Assembly (NCBI RefSeq): GCF_964275005.1 | Contig: NC_092701.1 | Span: 6,058,715 to 6,122,714 of the forward strand | Direction of reading: 5' to 3' | Source of the DNA: Diadema setosum | Taxonomy: Eukaryota > Echinodermata > Echinoidea > Diadematoida > Diadematidae | Length of the DNA stretch: 64,000 nt | In this document: positions 37,532-48,640 of the stretch, one piece after another | Layout of the letters: each line of letters begins with the position of its first letter | Position numbering within the stretch: position 1 is the first letter of the stretch | Notes under the pieces: generated by a model | The model's database searches: none | Told to the model about the DNA's origin: nothing | Seen by the model: only the letters and a program-made list of their open reading frames with translations | Translations under genes and position numbers: made by a program

Positions 37532-38354
37532 ACATTGGTTCCAGCGAGAAGTATTTTTGCAGAGACACCTTTCTGCTTTCTGCTTTCGCGAGCTCACCTC
37601 TCCGAGCTTCTAGACTGGGAGGCAGGTCGGTACGCACGGTTATTCTGCGGTTGGAGAGTCCTGGGTCATCGCCAGCCCGCGGTTGACGCTGCCGTGTCTC
37701 GAACGCGTTGAGAACGAGGTTCCTGTCACGCATGAACACAAATCTGGCGATGATAGCTCTCGGGGGAGGGTCGCGGGATGGGCCTCCAGAGGCCTGGTTG
37801 GAACCAAAGTCGCGGCGAGGAAGCCGGTGGGCATTGGCTAGCTGGATGCCATCAGCATCGGTCGCGCTGAACCCAAGATGAATGAAGGCGTCACGAAGAA
37901 CCCGGTCAATTTGTTCGTTCGGTGTTTCCGTTACTCGGTAGAATAGGAGGTTACTCCGTCGGCCATGAATTTCCATGGCGGTCAGCTTATCGTTGAGTTT
38001 GGAGATCTCATCCGCCATCTTGTTCACGATGTCTGGAAGCTTCCTCTGTTCAATTTCGATTATTTTATCGGAGTTCATTGAAACCGAGGCTTCCAGTTCC
38101 ATGAGCTTGCCATTAATTGCAGTAACTTCTAGCTTTAAGGCGTCCAGTTTCTCGCAGACTGAAGCGGATGAGCGGGAAATGGACCGTTGAATGTCAGCTA
38201 GAGTTAGGTTAGAAGCGTCACATGGCGTTTCAGTGGTATCAGCGTAAGAGCTGCTATCACTTGCGGGCGGGGCGGGTTGGTTGGCATGTGGTGCCCTAGG
38301 CTTCTCCTTCGGGAGTGTAGAACGGGTAGGCATGCGGTCTGGGCGGTCAGCCAT
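37524..38354 (-). CDS. LINE C ORF1 (coiled-coil plus RRM-like protein)
   Basis: The start at 38354 (MADRPDRMPTRSTLPKEKP) is preferred over the upstream ATG because the extra residues are AT-rich leader. About 277 residues: a Pro/Ser-rich N-terminus, a heptad-rich coiled coil (CEKLDALKLEVTAINGKLME to KLNDKLTAMEIHG, about residues 70-130), then GRRSNLLFYRV, RDAFIHLGF and ANAHRLP typical of the RNA-recognition module of L1-like ORF1 proteins, and a basic C-terminal part ending KVSLQKYFSLEP. Such proteins coat LINE RNA. The frame is open to its stop. The tail is shorter than I would expect, so the C-terminus may be lost at the duplicated spacer. Confidence 0.75.
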   Translation of the reverse strand: MADRPDRMPTRSTLPKEKPRAPHANQPAPPASDSSSYADTTETPCDASNLTLADIQRSISRSSASVCEKLDALKLEVTAINGKLMELEASVSMNSDKIIEIEQRKLPDIVNKMADEISKLNDKLTAMEIHGRRSNLLFYRVTETPNEQIDRVLRDAFIHLGFSATDADGIQLANAHRLPRRDFGSNQASGGPSRDPPPRAIIARFVFMRDRNLVLNAFETRQRQPRAGDDPGLSNRRITVRTDLPPSLEARRGELAKAESRKVSLQKYFSLEPMLC

Positions 38355-38585
38355 GTTGGGTGTAAACGTAACAAAATGTTCAAATAAATGAACGAAAATT
38401 TGCAGAAGTGATGAGTTTTTCGTTATATGGACCATCAAAATCAGCAGATAACAGAAATGCAGTTCTGTTAATCCATGTTACGTTGCCAGTAGAGTAGTGC
38501 CTGCATTCCAAGCGTAAAAGGAAGGGCGGTGGCCGTCGGTCGGAGAGCGCTACGAATAAACGTCCTCCCCCATTGGAGTCGAAAG

Positions 38586-39719
38586 GAATGAAATCTCCTT
38601 CACAGGCACAGCAGGCTTCTCAGCATTCAGATGACAAATCACAGAAGAATGATCTGAGAGAAAGTGATGTGGCATTGGCTGGCAAGAAACAACGTTTTCT
38701 GCTTGACGAGAAATAACAAGATCCAAGATATGGCCTGATTCATGTGTGGACTCGACGACATGCTGCTGTAAGCCTAAAGACTCTAAAAGATCAACAAACT
38801 GGGAAGATGATGGATCACTTGGTAAGTCAACATGAATGTTAAAGTCACCAGTAAGCAGCTGCGGATCTGTAGACAGGACAAGAGACTCGAGGTATTCACC
38901 AAATTCTCTGACGAAAGTGTTTATTGAGACTGGATGTTTAGCTGAATATGGTGGCCTATAAATGACTGCCAAACACAAGCGGAAAGATTCATACTTGATG
39001 TTCGATTCTGAATATTCAAAGGATTGGTAAGGTTTCAGTTCACGCTTCATCACTTGTATTCCATCTCTAGCCAAGAGAGCTATGCCACCACCAGGTCGGG
39101 ATGGCCGAGGATGATCGAGAAGCTTATAGCCTGGTGGGGTCACTTCAGCCCTGTGGGCATCATCAATATCTTTCAACCATGTCTCGGTTATAACAAAAAG
39201 ATCGAATTTCTCGTTCGTGACATAGTCAACGAGGGAGCAGGTTTTGTTCCGAATTGACCTTGCATTGACCATGCCAAATTTCACATTTGACTTCTCTCCA
39301 TCTTGGCATTGACATATAAAATGTCTCCTTTGAGCACTGGGATTTGAAACAGGATTCCTAATGAAGCGCTTATTCTGGCCACTGCGACAACCTCTCCGAG
39401 TACTGGGAATAACATTCACTCCACAGCTGCGGATTCTACACATAACACTTGGGTCAATGATTTGAAAGACAGGGCAACCACTCCCAATTGTCAGTAGTTC
39501 TTCTCTGCTGTAGGTAATCATAGTCCTGCGGTAATCAGGCCTATTGTTGCATGAGATAGCGAACAAAGGACTGTCTGACAGAGGTGTGCAAGCCACCAGG
39601 CATACCATCCAAGCTTGAATGAGGATTAGTCCAGAGAACAAAGAGGCAACACTTCCTTTCAGGCGAGGTCTTCTTGCTCCAAAGAACATTGTGAGAGGTT
39701 CATGTGTTGCCAGCAGCAA
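38586..39719 (-). pseudogene. LINE B endonuclease half
   Basis: On the minus strand a region with YSREELLTIGSG and RRGCRSGQ, typical of the N-terminal lead of CR1/L2 ORF2 proteins, is followed by the endonuclease: MVNARSIRNK, FVITETWLKD, GGGIALLARD, VIYRPPYS, LLTGDFNIHVDLP, GHILDLVIS and LSDHSSVICHLN. It ends at VPVKEISF, then runs into 11 residues that belong to LINE C's leader. The frame is open over its whole length; only separation from the RT half breaks it. The 5' UTR boundary lies somewhere in 39720-39850. Confidence 0.85.
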
Positions 39720-39849
39720 GTCCCAAAGCTAAATTCACCTCAGCAAACGTTGTGTATGGGACTGATGACTTCAGTCAGTACATATCAGGTAACTGGAAGC
39801 TGATTTCCCAAGTACAAGAAACAAGAAAATGACATCACATCGAAGATCC

Positions 39850-40175
39850 TTTCGGTGTTTGAGTGGTTCTGTACTCCTCAGGGTACCACACAGGATCAAA
39901 AGTATCTGTTAATCAGTTTTTGTGAACCGTATCACAGGGTTTCTACCCAAACTTTGTCACGTTGGATAAAACAGTTATGATAGAGGCTGGGATTGACACC
40001 AGCTTGTTCTCGGTACACTCCACAAGAGCAGCCTTTGTGTATGCTGCCCAGAGGAAAGATCTGCCCGTAAATGAGATTTTGGCACAGGCTGGAGTAACGA
40101 GAAGACATTTCAAACATATTACGCGAAACCCCTTCAGGGAGGAAAAAGGGGGTTTCAGCCAAGCAGTGTTATCCT
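39850..40175 (+). mobile_element. Tyrosine-recombinase fossil (DIRS/Ngaro-like or Crypton)
   Basis: A fragment containing the His-Ser-Thr-Arg box and downstream helices characteristic of the C-terminal catalytic domain of tyrosine recombinases carried by DIRS/Ngaro-type retrotransposons and Cryptons. Only this small part of the domain is left; no reverse transcriptase, capsid-like part or terminal repeats are recognisable beside it. It is a broken remnant of uncertain age directly upstream of LINE B. Confidence 0.6.
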
Positions 40176-40274
40176 AAAATGTAAAGTCATACCCCTCAGG
40201 GGTAAATATGGTCATGGGTACAGTACTGTATGGCCAAAAAAATGTGACTACCGGACTCGAAGTCTCCTATCATT

Positions 40275-40831
40275 ACTCATTTAATGCATCGTAGTCTCTC
40301 TCGAGACTTCCGAAAATAGAAAATTTAAATGAGAACTTACTTGTTTGAAATTTAAATTGTATTTTATGAGGAAGGCGAAGGAAGAGACTACAGTCCCTCC
40401 TCTCCCACCCTTCTTCATGCGGCCCACGTTCGAACCCGAGTCTGGACTGAGCAATGTTGTGTGTAAGCATACGGTCCACTCTAGCAAGAGGCAAAACACT
40501 CTGTCCCTTGGATAGGACATATTAATGGAGGTCCCGTGTATGAGAGAGTAACAACTCATGCACGTAAAAGATCCCGCTTCATTCATTCATCGCAAAGAGC
40601 AGGGTGTTTAACCCGGTGAAGTGTGGTCCCACCTCACATCCAACTGGACCCCATGGAAGACCAGCTTAACGTAGCTGAATATGGGCTATCCAGCCATCTT
40701 TTCAGATGGAAATGAACAAACAAACAAACAAACACACAAACTCATTTAATGCATCGTAGTCTCTTCCTTCGCCTCCCTCATAGAATACAATTTAAATTTC
40801 AAACCGGTAAGTTCTCATTTAAATTTTCTAT
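40275..40831. repeat. Direct/inverted repeat complex around a SINE
   Basis: A 25-bp direct repeat (ACTCATTTAATGCATCG...) occurs at 40275-40299 and 40740-40764. A 76-bp inverted repeat pairs 40316-40391 with 40756-40831 (GAGAACTTAC, GAAATTTAAATTGTATT, GGCGAAGGAAGAGACTAC). The SINE fills 40392-40739. Confidence 0.75.
40392..40739 (+). mobile_element. tRNA-derived-type SINE, copy 1
   Basis: GTTCGAACCC at 40428-40437 fits a pol III B box; a clear A box is not seen. The body includes ACTCATGCACGTAAAAGATC, CATCGCAAAGAGCAGGG, CACATCCAACTGGACCCCAT and ATGGGCTATCCAGCCATCTT, and the tail is AAAC repeats. A shorter copy at 59845-60035 shares the body and tail. I recall this body from sea urchin repeats, which supports an echinoderm host. 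Confidence 0.65.
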
Positions 40832-41496
40832 CTGAGACCATGTGGTTTTAAATGTTTGGTTAAAGTTTTATCAAAACCCCTGCTCTCTCTCTTTCTCTCT
40901 CTCTCTCTTTCCTATGTTATCTAAAGTAACGTTCGTTCAGTTCTGATCAATCTTTTTTGGGGGAAAACAGTCAGGTAGGAGCATCATGTGCATGCGATTA
41001 GACTTAATATGGGTCATAAATGGTCACCCATATAATTATGTTATAAGCCCAAGATGTTTTGAAACCTGTGCAGAAATATCGTTTTTTGTCCATTGTATAA
41101 TAAAATTCCTTCGACCACTGTACACCAAATTATCTCTAATGATATACATTATAAATTTTCAATGTATATCATATTTAATGGAAGTTTATAAATTATTGTT
41201 TTCTGTTTGCCGTAAGTTTAGACGTTTAATCACGCAGAAAACCGTCATTTTGAGGGTGGCTTACTTTTAAAACGGAATTATTTTTATACAGAGATTTTTT
41301 GAATAAATCACTGGTGTGGGAGGGCGATACCACAACTTTTAATCACACACACACACACACACACACACAAACAATTAGGGGATGCTCTAAAGTGCAGATT
41401 TTGGACATTCTCCCCCCCCCCCCCTTGGCCACTTCGACGCCCCCTCGCTGGTCATACCTCCCCAAATCATGAACATGAACTTACACCCTTGACTAC
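40832..41496. other. Unassigned spacer with microsatellites
   Basis: CT repeats at 40880-40910, (CA)n at about 41343-41368, a C-run at 41412-41424. The 94-aa ORF at 40986-41270 has no recognisable feature and is probably chance. Confidence 0.5.
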
Positions 41497-42480
41497 CAGT
41501 GGCGGATCCAAGGGGGTGGGGGAGCGCATCGGGCGCGCCCCCTTTGAATTTCCAAAGCGAAAAATATAGCTACAATCTGCAGTTTTTGGACTGTAAAATG
41601 TCAAAATTTCCAAGCTCGCTCGCTCGCATGTTATTGTTATAGAATTCTCTTGATGCATGCTGTCAGTAATTTTCTCGTTTGACACCGTCGTTCCATAATC
41701 GGTGTAAGGAAAACTGTTAACATGTAACAAACATTGCGCCGACAAGAAAGATAGGAGTTCTGCACCTGAAACTTTTTTTTTTTTTCTTTTCGGGAAGATA
41801 TTAAATTTTATTGGGTAAAAGTGATAACATATGTATTCAAGACACATGAAAAGAGCATGTTTCTTCAGGCGCTGGCTCGCTTTCGCTCTCTTGCATACAC
41901 AAATAAGTGAAGTAAATGATGATTCTTGATAAATGGAATGACTTTATAGAGGGTATTGTTGTAAGGTTAGAAATGCCAGCAGTTATAGCCTGCAAAAAGG
42001 GATTGGAGCTACACGTCCTGGGTTATCAAAAAGATAACTTTCTCTTACATTATAAATATGTGTATTCTAGAGCGTTCGGTACGCTCGCTCGCGCATACAA
42101 TCTAATTTTGTAGTGAAGAACATGATCATAATTGATAATTTGTAATTGATGAAATATCGGAATTATGTAGGTACATTTTAATAATAATAGTAATCATCAT
42201 CATTAACAATCAATCAATGAGCGCAGAAACTATGTTTATAGTTATAATTCTACTGCATTCATATTTCACATTCCACGAGTAAAACAACATTTCCATTCTA
42301 ATTTTAAGAATTGTTCAGAGTTACAAAATCATCAAAAATCTACCAAAAGTATGCATAAAATCGCACGATGACCAACATAAAAGTAAAAATTCTCCCTACC
42401 ATGCGAGGGGGTACACCCCCTCCCTCACCCTCCCCCCCCCCCCCCCGCACGGCTCGCTCCGCTCGCTTTGCGTCTTGGCT
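41497..42480. repeat. CAGTGGCGGATCCAAGG repeat, right end not found
   Basis: It begins with the same CAGTGGCGGATC end as the MITEs at 30993 and 45102. CTCGCTCG blocks follow at 41614, 42062 and 42452, some near similar AT-rich sequence, suggesting degraded internal repeats. No matching inverted end was identified. Confidence 0.4.
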
Positions 42481-42789
42481 ATACGCACAGTAAAAGGAAG
42501 TCCTATTCGTGTCAATGTTCTTCGTTGACTGCGCTGTGGAATGTATCACATTCCGTTATGTACTGTTATGTATTGTAGTCCCCACTACAGTTTGCAGACT
42601 GACAGCGAACGCACACACGCGCACACACACATACACACGCACGCAAAAGCATACACACCCTCAAAATTACTTTTTCCACGAGGTGCCCCCCCCCCCAATG
42701 TCTTGACCCACGGTACACCACAGTATGATTTCACTAGAATTTTCATAGTCAACTGAAAATTATGCATAGCTTATACAGGTATGACTTAC

Positions 42790-42969
42790 TTTGCAGGACT
42801 TCGCCAAGTTAGCGGCTGTTGAGAAGAAATCACCATCCAAGTCGCATACCGCCTTGAATGTCGCAAGATGCGGCAAAGTACACACAAATTTGGCCAAGTC
42901 TTGTCCCGGCGGCACATGACAGCCACAATAGTCTTCGGTCTGGTAAATCCACACCTCGAAGTATTGGAT
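42790..42969 (-). CDS. LRR-like exon of a host gene (probable NLR/LRR family), partial
   Basis: On the minus strand the acceptor TTTTGTTTGCTTCAG precedes 60 in-frame codons (180 bp) starting IQYFEVWIYQTED and ending NLAKSCK, then a consensus donor GTAAGT. It is phase 0 at both ends. The core VPPGQDLAKFVCTLPHLATF and DLDGDFFSTAANLAKSC align with the exon at 22542-22715, 20 kb downstream on the same strand. Codon composition is balanced, unlike the AT-rich surroundings, and no repeat family covers it. The most likely role is one leucine-rich-repeat turn in an NLR-type sensor or related LRR protein; the family is inferred from pattern memory, not from a search. Confidence 0.62.
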
Positions 42970-43198
42970 CTGAAGCAAACAAAACCAACTAATATAATGA
43001 ACAAAAAACTAATTAAAACATATGAATGTGAACGAATTCATGTTTGCTACTATTCCGTAATACGTATGTAGATGTAAAGGCCGCTAACATGCCTAACAAC
43101 GCTAACATTACTTCAGGAACAGCATCAAATAATTTTACAGAATGACGTGACTGATACAACGTTTTTCAGTTGGGGGGGTGGTATCAAGGTCAAAGTGT

Positions 43199-43660
43199 CC
43201 CCCCTCCCACGGTGAGAACTTTTTGCATTTTTATGTTGTAAATGGTGCAATTTGATGCATGTTTTCCGCCTTTTATCGACTTGAAACGGCCCTACTTGTT
43301 AAAGGTAGCAGGATATTTTGATGTGGATTATTATTAAACAATTTGCCTATAAAGACTTGAAACCCCCGCTTACACGTACCGGCGTAGCCTGGATAATGAT
43401 CGTGTGATATTGGGAGGGCGGTGGTTACTATGCCAGGGAGCGAAGCGACCGAGCCCGAGCGAGCTTAGGGAATGGGGGGGGGTAGGGTAGGGGAGGGGGG
43501 TGTTCCCCCTCCCACGGTGAGAACTTTTTGCATTTTTATGTTGTAAATTGTGCAATTTGATGTATGTTTTCCGTCTTTTATCGACTTGAAACGGCCCCAC
43601 TAGCTTAAGGTAGCAGGATATTTTGGTGTGGATTATTATTGAACAATTTGCCTATAAAGT
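43199..43660 (+). repeat. Two direct repeats, period ~305 bp
   Basis: CCTCCCACGGTGAGAACTTT through TTGCCTATAAAG appears at 43204-43351 and 43509-43660. Between them is GGGAGCGAAGCGACCGAGC and a G-rich run. It is non-coding. 42970-43198 has nothing supported. Confidence 0.75.
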
Positions 43661-44620
43661 GGTGGCATATAAATAAACTTCTTGTATTAATTCATTGTTA
43701 CAATTAATTTCATGAACGTTGTCTGTTAAGCAATCACACAGAAAAGGCATGCTCACGAGAGTGTATACAAACGGGATATTTCTCCTCCTACACGAAGGTG
43801 ATTTTACATTGTCAGGCCTGAAATTCAGCGATCTGGTGCAAACTTTTGGTGCAATACTTGGATTTTTTCTAGCTCACCCAGCCCCCCCCCCCCCCCAAAA
43901 AAAAAAATATATATATGTATATATTTATGGAAATAAATTAGACTTTTTTCAGGAAAGTGTTAATACTAAATAGCAAAATCACGGCATAGAATAGCTCTTA
44001 TTCCGCGTGTGTGTCATCTGTGTGTATGTACAAAGTCTAATGAGGTAGAGGGGGATGCCCCCTCCCAATCGACGGAGCTTTTGCGTCTTTAAAATCAAGA
44101 TAAAGCGATCTGAAGCACCCCTTTTGTCTGAAATTCGGGTAATGTGATTTTCCCCCGATTTTTTCACCTTTCTTTTTTTTCACGATCCAAAAGTGTGTGG
44201 GGGGAGATGGGCTGCAGCCCCCTCCCCCCCCCCCCCTCCGGTTCCACGGCCCCTGCTCAATACACCGAAGTTGACTTGGACGGTACATTTGGGGGTTACA
44301 AGGCTGCGTTCACATAGAAGTATACTATTCGGGTATTTGGGATTCGTTTTCGGGGGCACGCAAAAACCGCAAAAGTGTCGCGTCCCGCTGTAACAGGCAT
44401 TGCTCGAAAACCTCCGAGGAGAATACGCTCTCCTCGTTGCATCGAACGGGTCGGCAGGTTCGTACAGTGATCGAGTGAAAGAAGAATTGGTTACAGTTAT
44501 TCGTTTGGTTATGAGACAACTCAGTATTTAAACTTGAATACGGCGTGGCCCAAAAGAGTGCTATAAAACTGACTATTAATTGCAAAAGCATGAATGAACG
44601 ACAGAAATGCTTATCTTTAG
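43661..44620. other. Unassigned, with C-run/A-run and C-rich element edge
   Basis: A C-run followed directly by an A-run and TA repeats lies at about 43880-43922. C-rich GCTGCAGCCCCCTCC at 44210-44240 followed by GGTTCCACGGCCCCTGC looks like an element edge. ORFs here are shadows. Confidence 0.45.
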
Positions 44621-44925
44621 TATAGGTTTTCCCGGCCAATTTCGCATTTGATAAAAGGTTCATACAGTTTAGCGAAAATCCTCGTCACTGCACATTCTGT
44701 CATTAAAAATTGCAAGTTGTTCGTTCAATTTAACATTCCGATCAATAAGATTTGCACATGTGCCTTTCGAATTCGTAAAACGGGCATTCAAATTGGCACG
44801 TGCTTTTCAGTCATTCAAATTCGACAGCACTGGCGAAAGGGGTATTTCAGTCATTTGATTTCGCGTATGGGCAGTCAAATTCCTAACATGTACATTCAAA
44901 TTAACGTCATGTTATTTCTACTTTG
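44621..44925. repeat. Solo end of the TATAGGTTTTCCCGG family
   Basis: It starts TATAGGTTTTCCCGGCCAAT and contains scattered CATTCAAATT repeats, matching the arms of the element at 59346-61236. No opposite arm is seen nearby. Confidence 0.6.
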
Positions 44926-45101
44926 AAGAGGTGATAACATCTAAACGCGTGTTTCTGTGTTTCATCCACGCACTGTTTAGCAGTGGAAGTTATCGTATTT
45001 TTGACCATATATAACTCGAGTTTCTTCTTCTCTACTCTAAGTCCCTAATCCTACCTCTATAATCCTTTCATATTTCTAGAAAAAAAAAGTAAATAATGAT
45101 C

Positions 45102-45205
45102 CAATGGCGGATCCAGGGGGAAATGACACCGGGCGCGCCCCTTTTATTTTTTGTTAAAAAGGAAGAAAGTCGCCCCTCTTTAAGGAATTCCTGGATACGC
45201 CCCTG
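45102..45205. mobile_element. 104-bp MITE, CARKGGCGKATCCAGG ends
   Basis: The left end is CAATGGCGGATCCAGGG and the right end is the inverse of CAGGGGCGTATCCAGG. It contains CCGGGCGCGCCCC, also seen at 41531. Flanks share only a loose ATGAT. Confidence 0.6.
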
Positions 45206-46587
45206 TATGATAGCATTCGATACCTAATATTCATTTATCGATTGGTGAATTTCGTTGGTAACGTGTGTACCTTTCCAGGTACTACTGTACTGTTAATTTC
45301 ATACCCCAGGCCAACGGCAATGCTAGCAATGCAGGCGTCCAGGCCGAGCTCCTAAGCTTAGCTATAATAGGCACGCTTGCTTGCGTGCTATGCTCTAGAG
45401 AAACATGGTTGGTGCGTACGTCGTCACGTGTCTACCTATTTTCGATTTTTTTTTTTTTAATGGATATGCATGGATATCATGGGCCTGTGATCGACGTCGA
45501 CGAGAAACACATGATCAACGATACTCGCTTCGGGAGTTGAGCTGTGAGCGAATTTCTTTCATAGACATTTTGTAGTTTTAGCCTCTCACTTCAACCAGTC
45601 CAAACGGTAAGGTTAGACCTGTTAAGTAACAGTGAAGTTTAACTCGACTAATGCGATCCTTCTGTGTCTGGCCATTCTGTAGCCTACCCATTTGTGTCAT
45701 TTGTTTGGTCATATGGACACGTTGAAATTACAAAAGTCCAGACATTTTCACAGTAGACCTAGAAACAGTTCTAGCCGACTCTGAAAATGTTTTCATGTTT
45801 ACAATGTTAAAGAGGGGCCAGACACATCACAAAGCCAGAATTGGTCTAGCTCTAAATCAATAAGACCCAAGACTACTCAAGAGTAAAACTACGTTAACTT
45901 CTAGATCTACACGTAAGTTTCCTCAGTACTAACATGTAGGGCTAGTAACAGAGTGGTCTTTACTCTACAGAACGTAGGCCTATCAAAAAAGAAAGAAAGA
46001 AAGAAAAAAGGTAGTCCAAATTTGGAGCCCTATACCACCATGACCATTTCTTATTAATTGTCAGCTATGGAGAGAAGATTCTACACTAAGTTTGAGGAAA
46101 GAAGAACTCTTCGTCTTTCTAGTGTCAGTATTGATACAATTGAATTATGTTGAGAAATATAATGTCATGCATGACTGAGCACATGAACTCAGAAGAGAAC
46201 AATGACAAATTGCACCTTTTCCAAGGGTTGAGTGTCACATGAGGGAACAATGAATTCAATGTCTCACTGAATGGATGGGATCTGTCAATGAAAGTGGTCA
46301 GATTAACAGCCCAACCTGGATGACTGCAGGTTTGTGTTTAGGGTTTCTTCCATTAATGGCATTATTGACATTAACCTTTTTTGGTCCAATACCTTGAACA
46401 TGGCACAGTTGTTGATAACTTCGTCACTCCCACAAAGACTAACCCATTATTAATTTTCTCTTTTTAGAAGTTTATATTCAAGCTATATAGTTTCTAGAAT
46501 GTGTTAAATATGAATAGAGATGAATGGATCATATGTGTTGGCTTTATAGTGGGAGTGACCAGTTATCTGACAGGTGGAAATGTTTAA
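45206..46587. other. Unassigned, gene-free region
   Basis: Mixed-composition non-repetitive sequence without a convincing ORF or splice pattern. A short GAAA run lies near 45990. It could be intron or intergenic DNA of the host gene. Confidence 0.45.
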
Positions 46588-47146
46588 AGGACAAGTCCAC
46601 CTTCACATACATAAGGATTGAGAGAATGCAGCAATATTAGTAGAACACATCAGTGAAAGTTTGAAGAAAATTGGACAATCCGTTTAAAAGTTACGAATAT
46701 TTTAAGTATCTGCGCAGTCACTGCTGGAAGAGAAGACTACTACAGTGTATGATGTCACATGCGTACAACTACATAAGGAAAATAAAAAGAGAATTTCACA
46801 AAACTTTACTTTTTGAATAAAGTGCACATTTCTTCGACCTGCCACTGACGTATGTTAAGGGTAATATTATTCCCCCTGCCTTCTGAAAGAGAGAAGTCGA
46901 GTGTTCTTTTGTTATGCGAGAAAAATGGATATATGTTGAATTTTCTTTATTCTTTCTTTATATCGTTGTACTCATGTGACATCACAAGCTATAGTAGTCT
47001 TTTCATCCAGCCGTGACTGAGCAGAAAGTTCAAAAATTCAAAACTTTTTAACGGATTGTCCGATTTTGCTCAAACTCTCACTGATGTGATCTACTAATAT
47101 TGCTGCATTCACTCAACCCACATGTTTATGAAGGTGAACTTGTCCT
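46588..47146. mobile_element. 559-bp TTAA MITE (AGGACAAGTCCACC), copy 1
   Basis: TTAA flanks (46584-46587, 47147-47150). Inverted arms of at least 110 bp start AGGACAAGTCCACCTTCA and include GAGAGAATGCAGCAATATTA and ATTGGACAATCCGTT. The interior is AT-rich. Copy 2 at 55284-55841 is the same element in the opposite orientation. TTAA plus AGG ends suggest Kolobok- or piggyBac-type mobilisation. Confidence 0.85.
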
Positions 47147-47150
47147 TTAA

Positions 47151-48640
47151 GGTTATGAACCATAAAATGTTAGAAGAACCCCTAAAAACAAATCTTAAAC
47201 ACAGCCCTGCATTCATACAGGCTGGCCTGTTTTTGATCACTTTCGTCGACACGACAGTACTCATCCATTCAGTGAGACATTGTTCCTTCACGTGACATCC
47301 AAACTTGCAAAAAGTGCAATTTGGCATTGTTGTTTTTACTGTTCATGTGCTCAGTCATGCATGGCGTTTGCCTACATAATTAGGTATCACTCTTCTTCTT
47401 TCCATACAACCAGCATTTTCCTCTTCATGGCTGACATGTATGAATAGATAGTCCTCCAAAGTTGGATATATATATATATATATTGTATATGCACTGTAAT
47501 ACTATAGGGCATGTACAGACTGTATATTCTTCAATGTTGTAGCATAATGTATGTGTTGTAAAAAATGGCCTATTGATTTATATCGAGGGGGGGGGGGCTG
47601 ATCATGTCATAAGTAACCAATGTTGGATAAGAAGCCCATGGAGAAGGGATTCAGGGGGAGGGGACCACACTTACAAAAAAAAAAACACACAAAAAGGGTA
47701 CATTTTCAAATAATAATGCTTCAAAAGGAGGGGCAAGACCATTATGTGCCCCCTCTAAATCCAGCACTGATCGAAAGAAGACTTTCAAATCAATGAATAG
47801 ATCTAGTTGTGTTAAAGTTTGTTTGTGTTCATTTATTGTTTATATAGTATTATATATATATATATATAGCTCAATTGGAAGGTTTTTGGTTCTACCTCTA
47901 GTCTGCCTCATTGAGCTTAGTGCTGCCTTCAGAATGCTGTTCAGGAACTCAGTTTATCTATTCAACAGCTGGACGGTATGCATTTTTTCTTGGTCTTAAG
48001 ATTTTGTAATAAGACTGATCTAGAATATTCAGCACTTTCAAAGTCAACATCTTTGTCATGCTCACAGTTTCTCTTTAGCAGCAGTAAAAAATAACATCCA
48101 GCTACTTACTACATGATTGGTACACAATGGAGAAAGGACGCACTTTAGTATGTCTACATACCAAAATAAGGGGGCAATTTCTTTATAGCATGTTTAAAAC
48201 AGAAAGGAAGGAGGTATGTATTTTTTTTCATGGGTGGGCACAGAAATTCTGTAGCAAGAAAAATACTGTTAAAAAAAAGAAACAGAGAATGGGTGTGAGG
48301 TACAAAGTAGCCATTACAGGTGGAAAGAGTACTCTATATTGTTATTGGCTTTTAAATGCATTGGAATAGTCATGAGATAAGTCAGAAAATGACAAATTTA
48401 GAACCTTTAGTGTGTTCTGTAAGCTCAGTAGTGCTTAACATTGTAATTATATACAGCTCATTTATCCAAATTGGCAAAAAAAAAACCCAACCCCCCCCCC
48501 CAAAAAAAAACAACAACAACAACCCAAAGATCCTAATCCACAATGTACAATTGCTCACAGTCACTGATTTATTTATTTATTTTTAATTTTTATTTTTTAT
48601 TTTTTTTTTTTTTTTTGGGGGGGGGGGGGGGTATCTTGCT
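47151..48640. other. Unassigned, with microsatellites and T/G runs
   Basis: Short TA repeats at about 47467-47482 and 47851-47868. GCCCCCTCTAAATCCAGCACTG ending at 47769 resembles an element edge. A/C runs lie at 48475-48510, and a long T-run abuts a G-run at about 48600-48631. No gene is supported. Confidence 0.5.

Larger units (their letters stand above)
30309..38585 (-). mobile_element. LINE C, nearly full-length CR1-like element inside LINE B
   Basis: Reading leftward: a leader of about 230 bp (38585-38355), ORF1 (38354-37524), a duplicated ~695-bp spacer (37531-36142), ORF2 (35442-32332), then a 3' UTR ending in ATAAATTGAAATTGAAATG near 30310-30335. A MITE of 1271 bp sits in the 3' UTR. 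LINE B's protein ends at KEISF on the right flank and resumes at RKLTS on the left flank, so this is a clean insertion. Without the MITE it is about 7.0 kb. Confidence 0.85.

Noticed and set aside
47109-47327. 72-aa cysteine-containing minus ORF
   Set aside because: Its C-terminal part is the right arm of the TTAA MITE and no homologous frame exists in copy 2.
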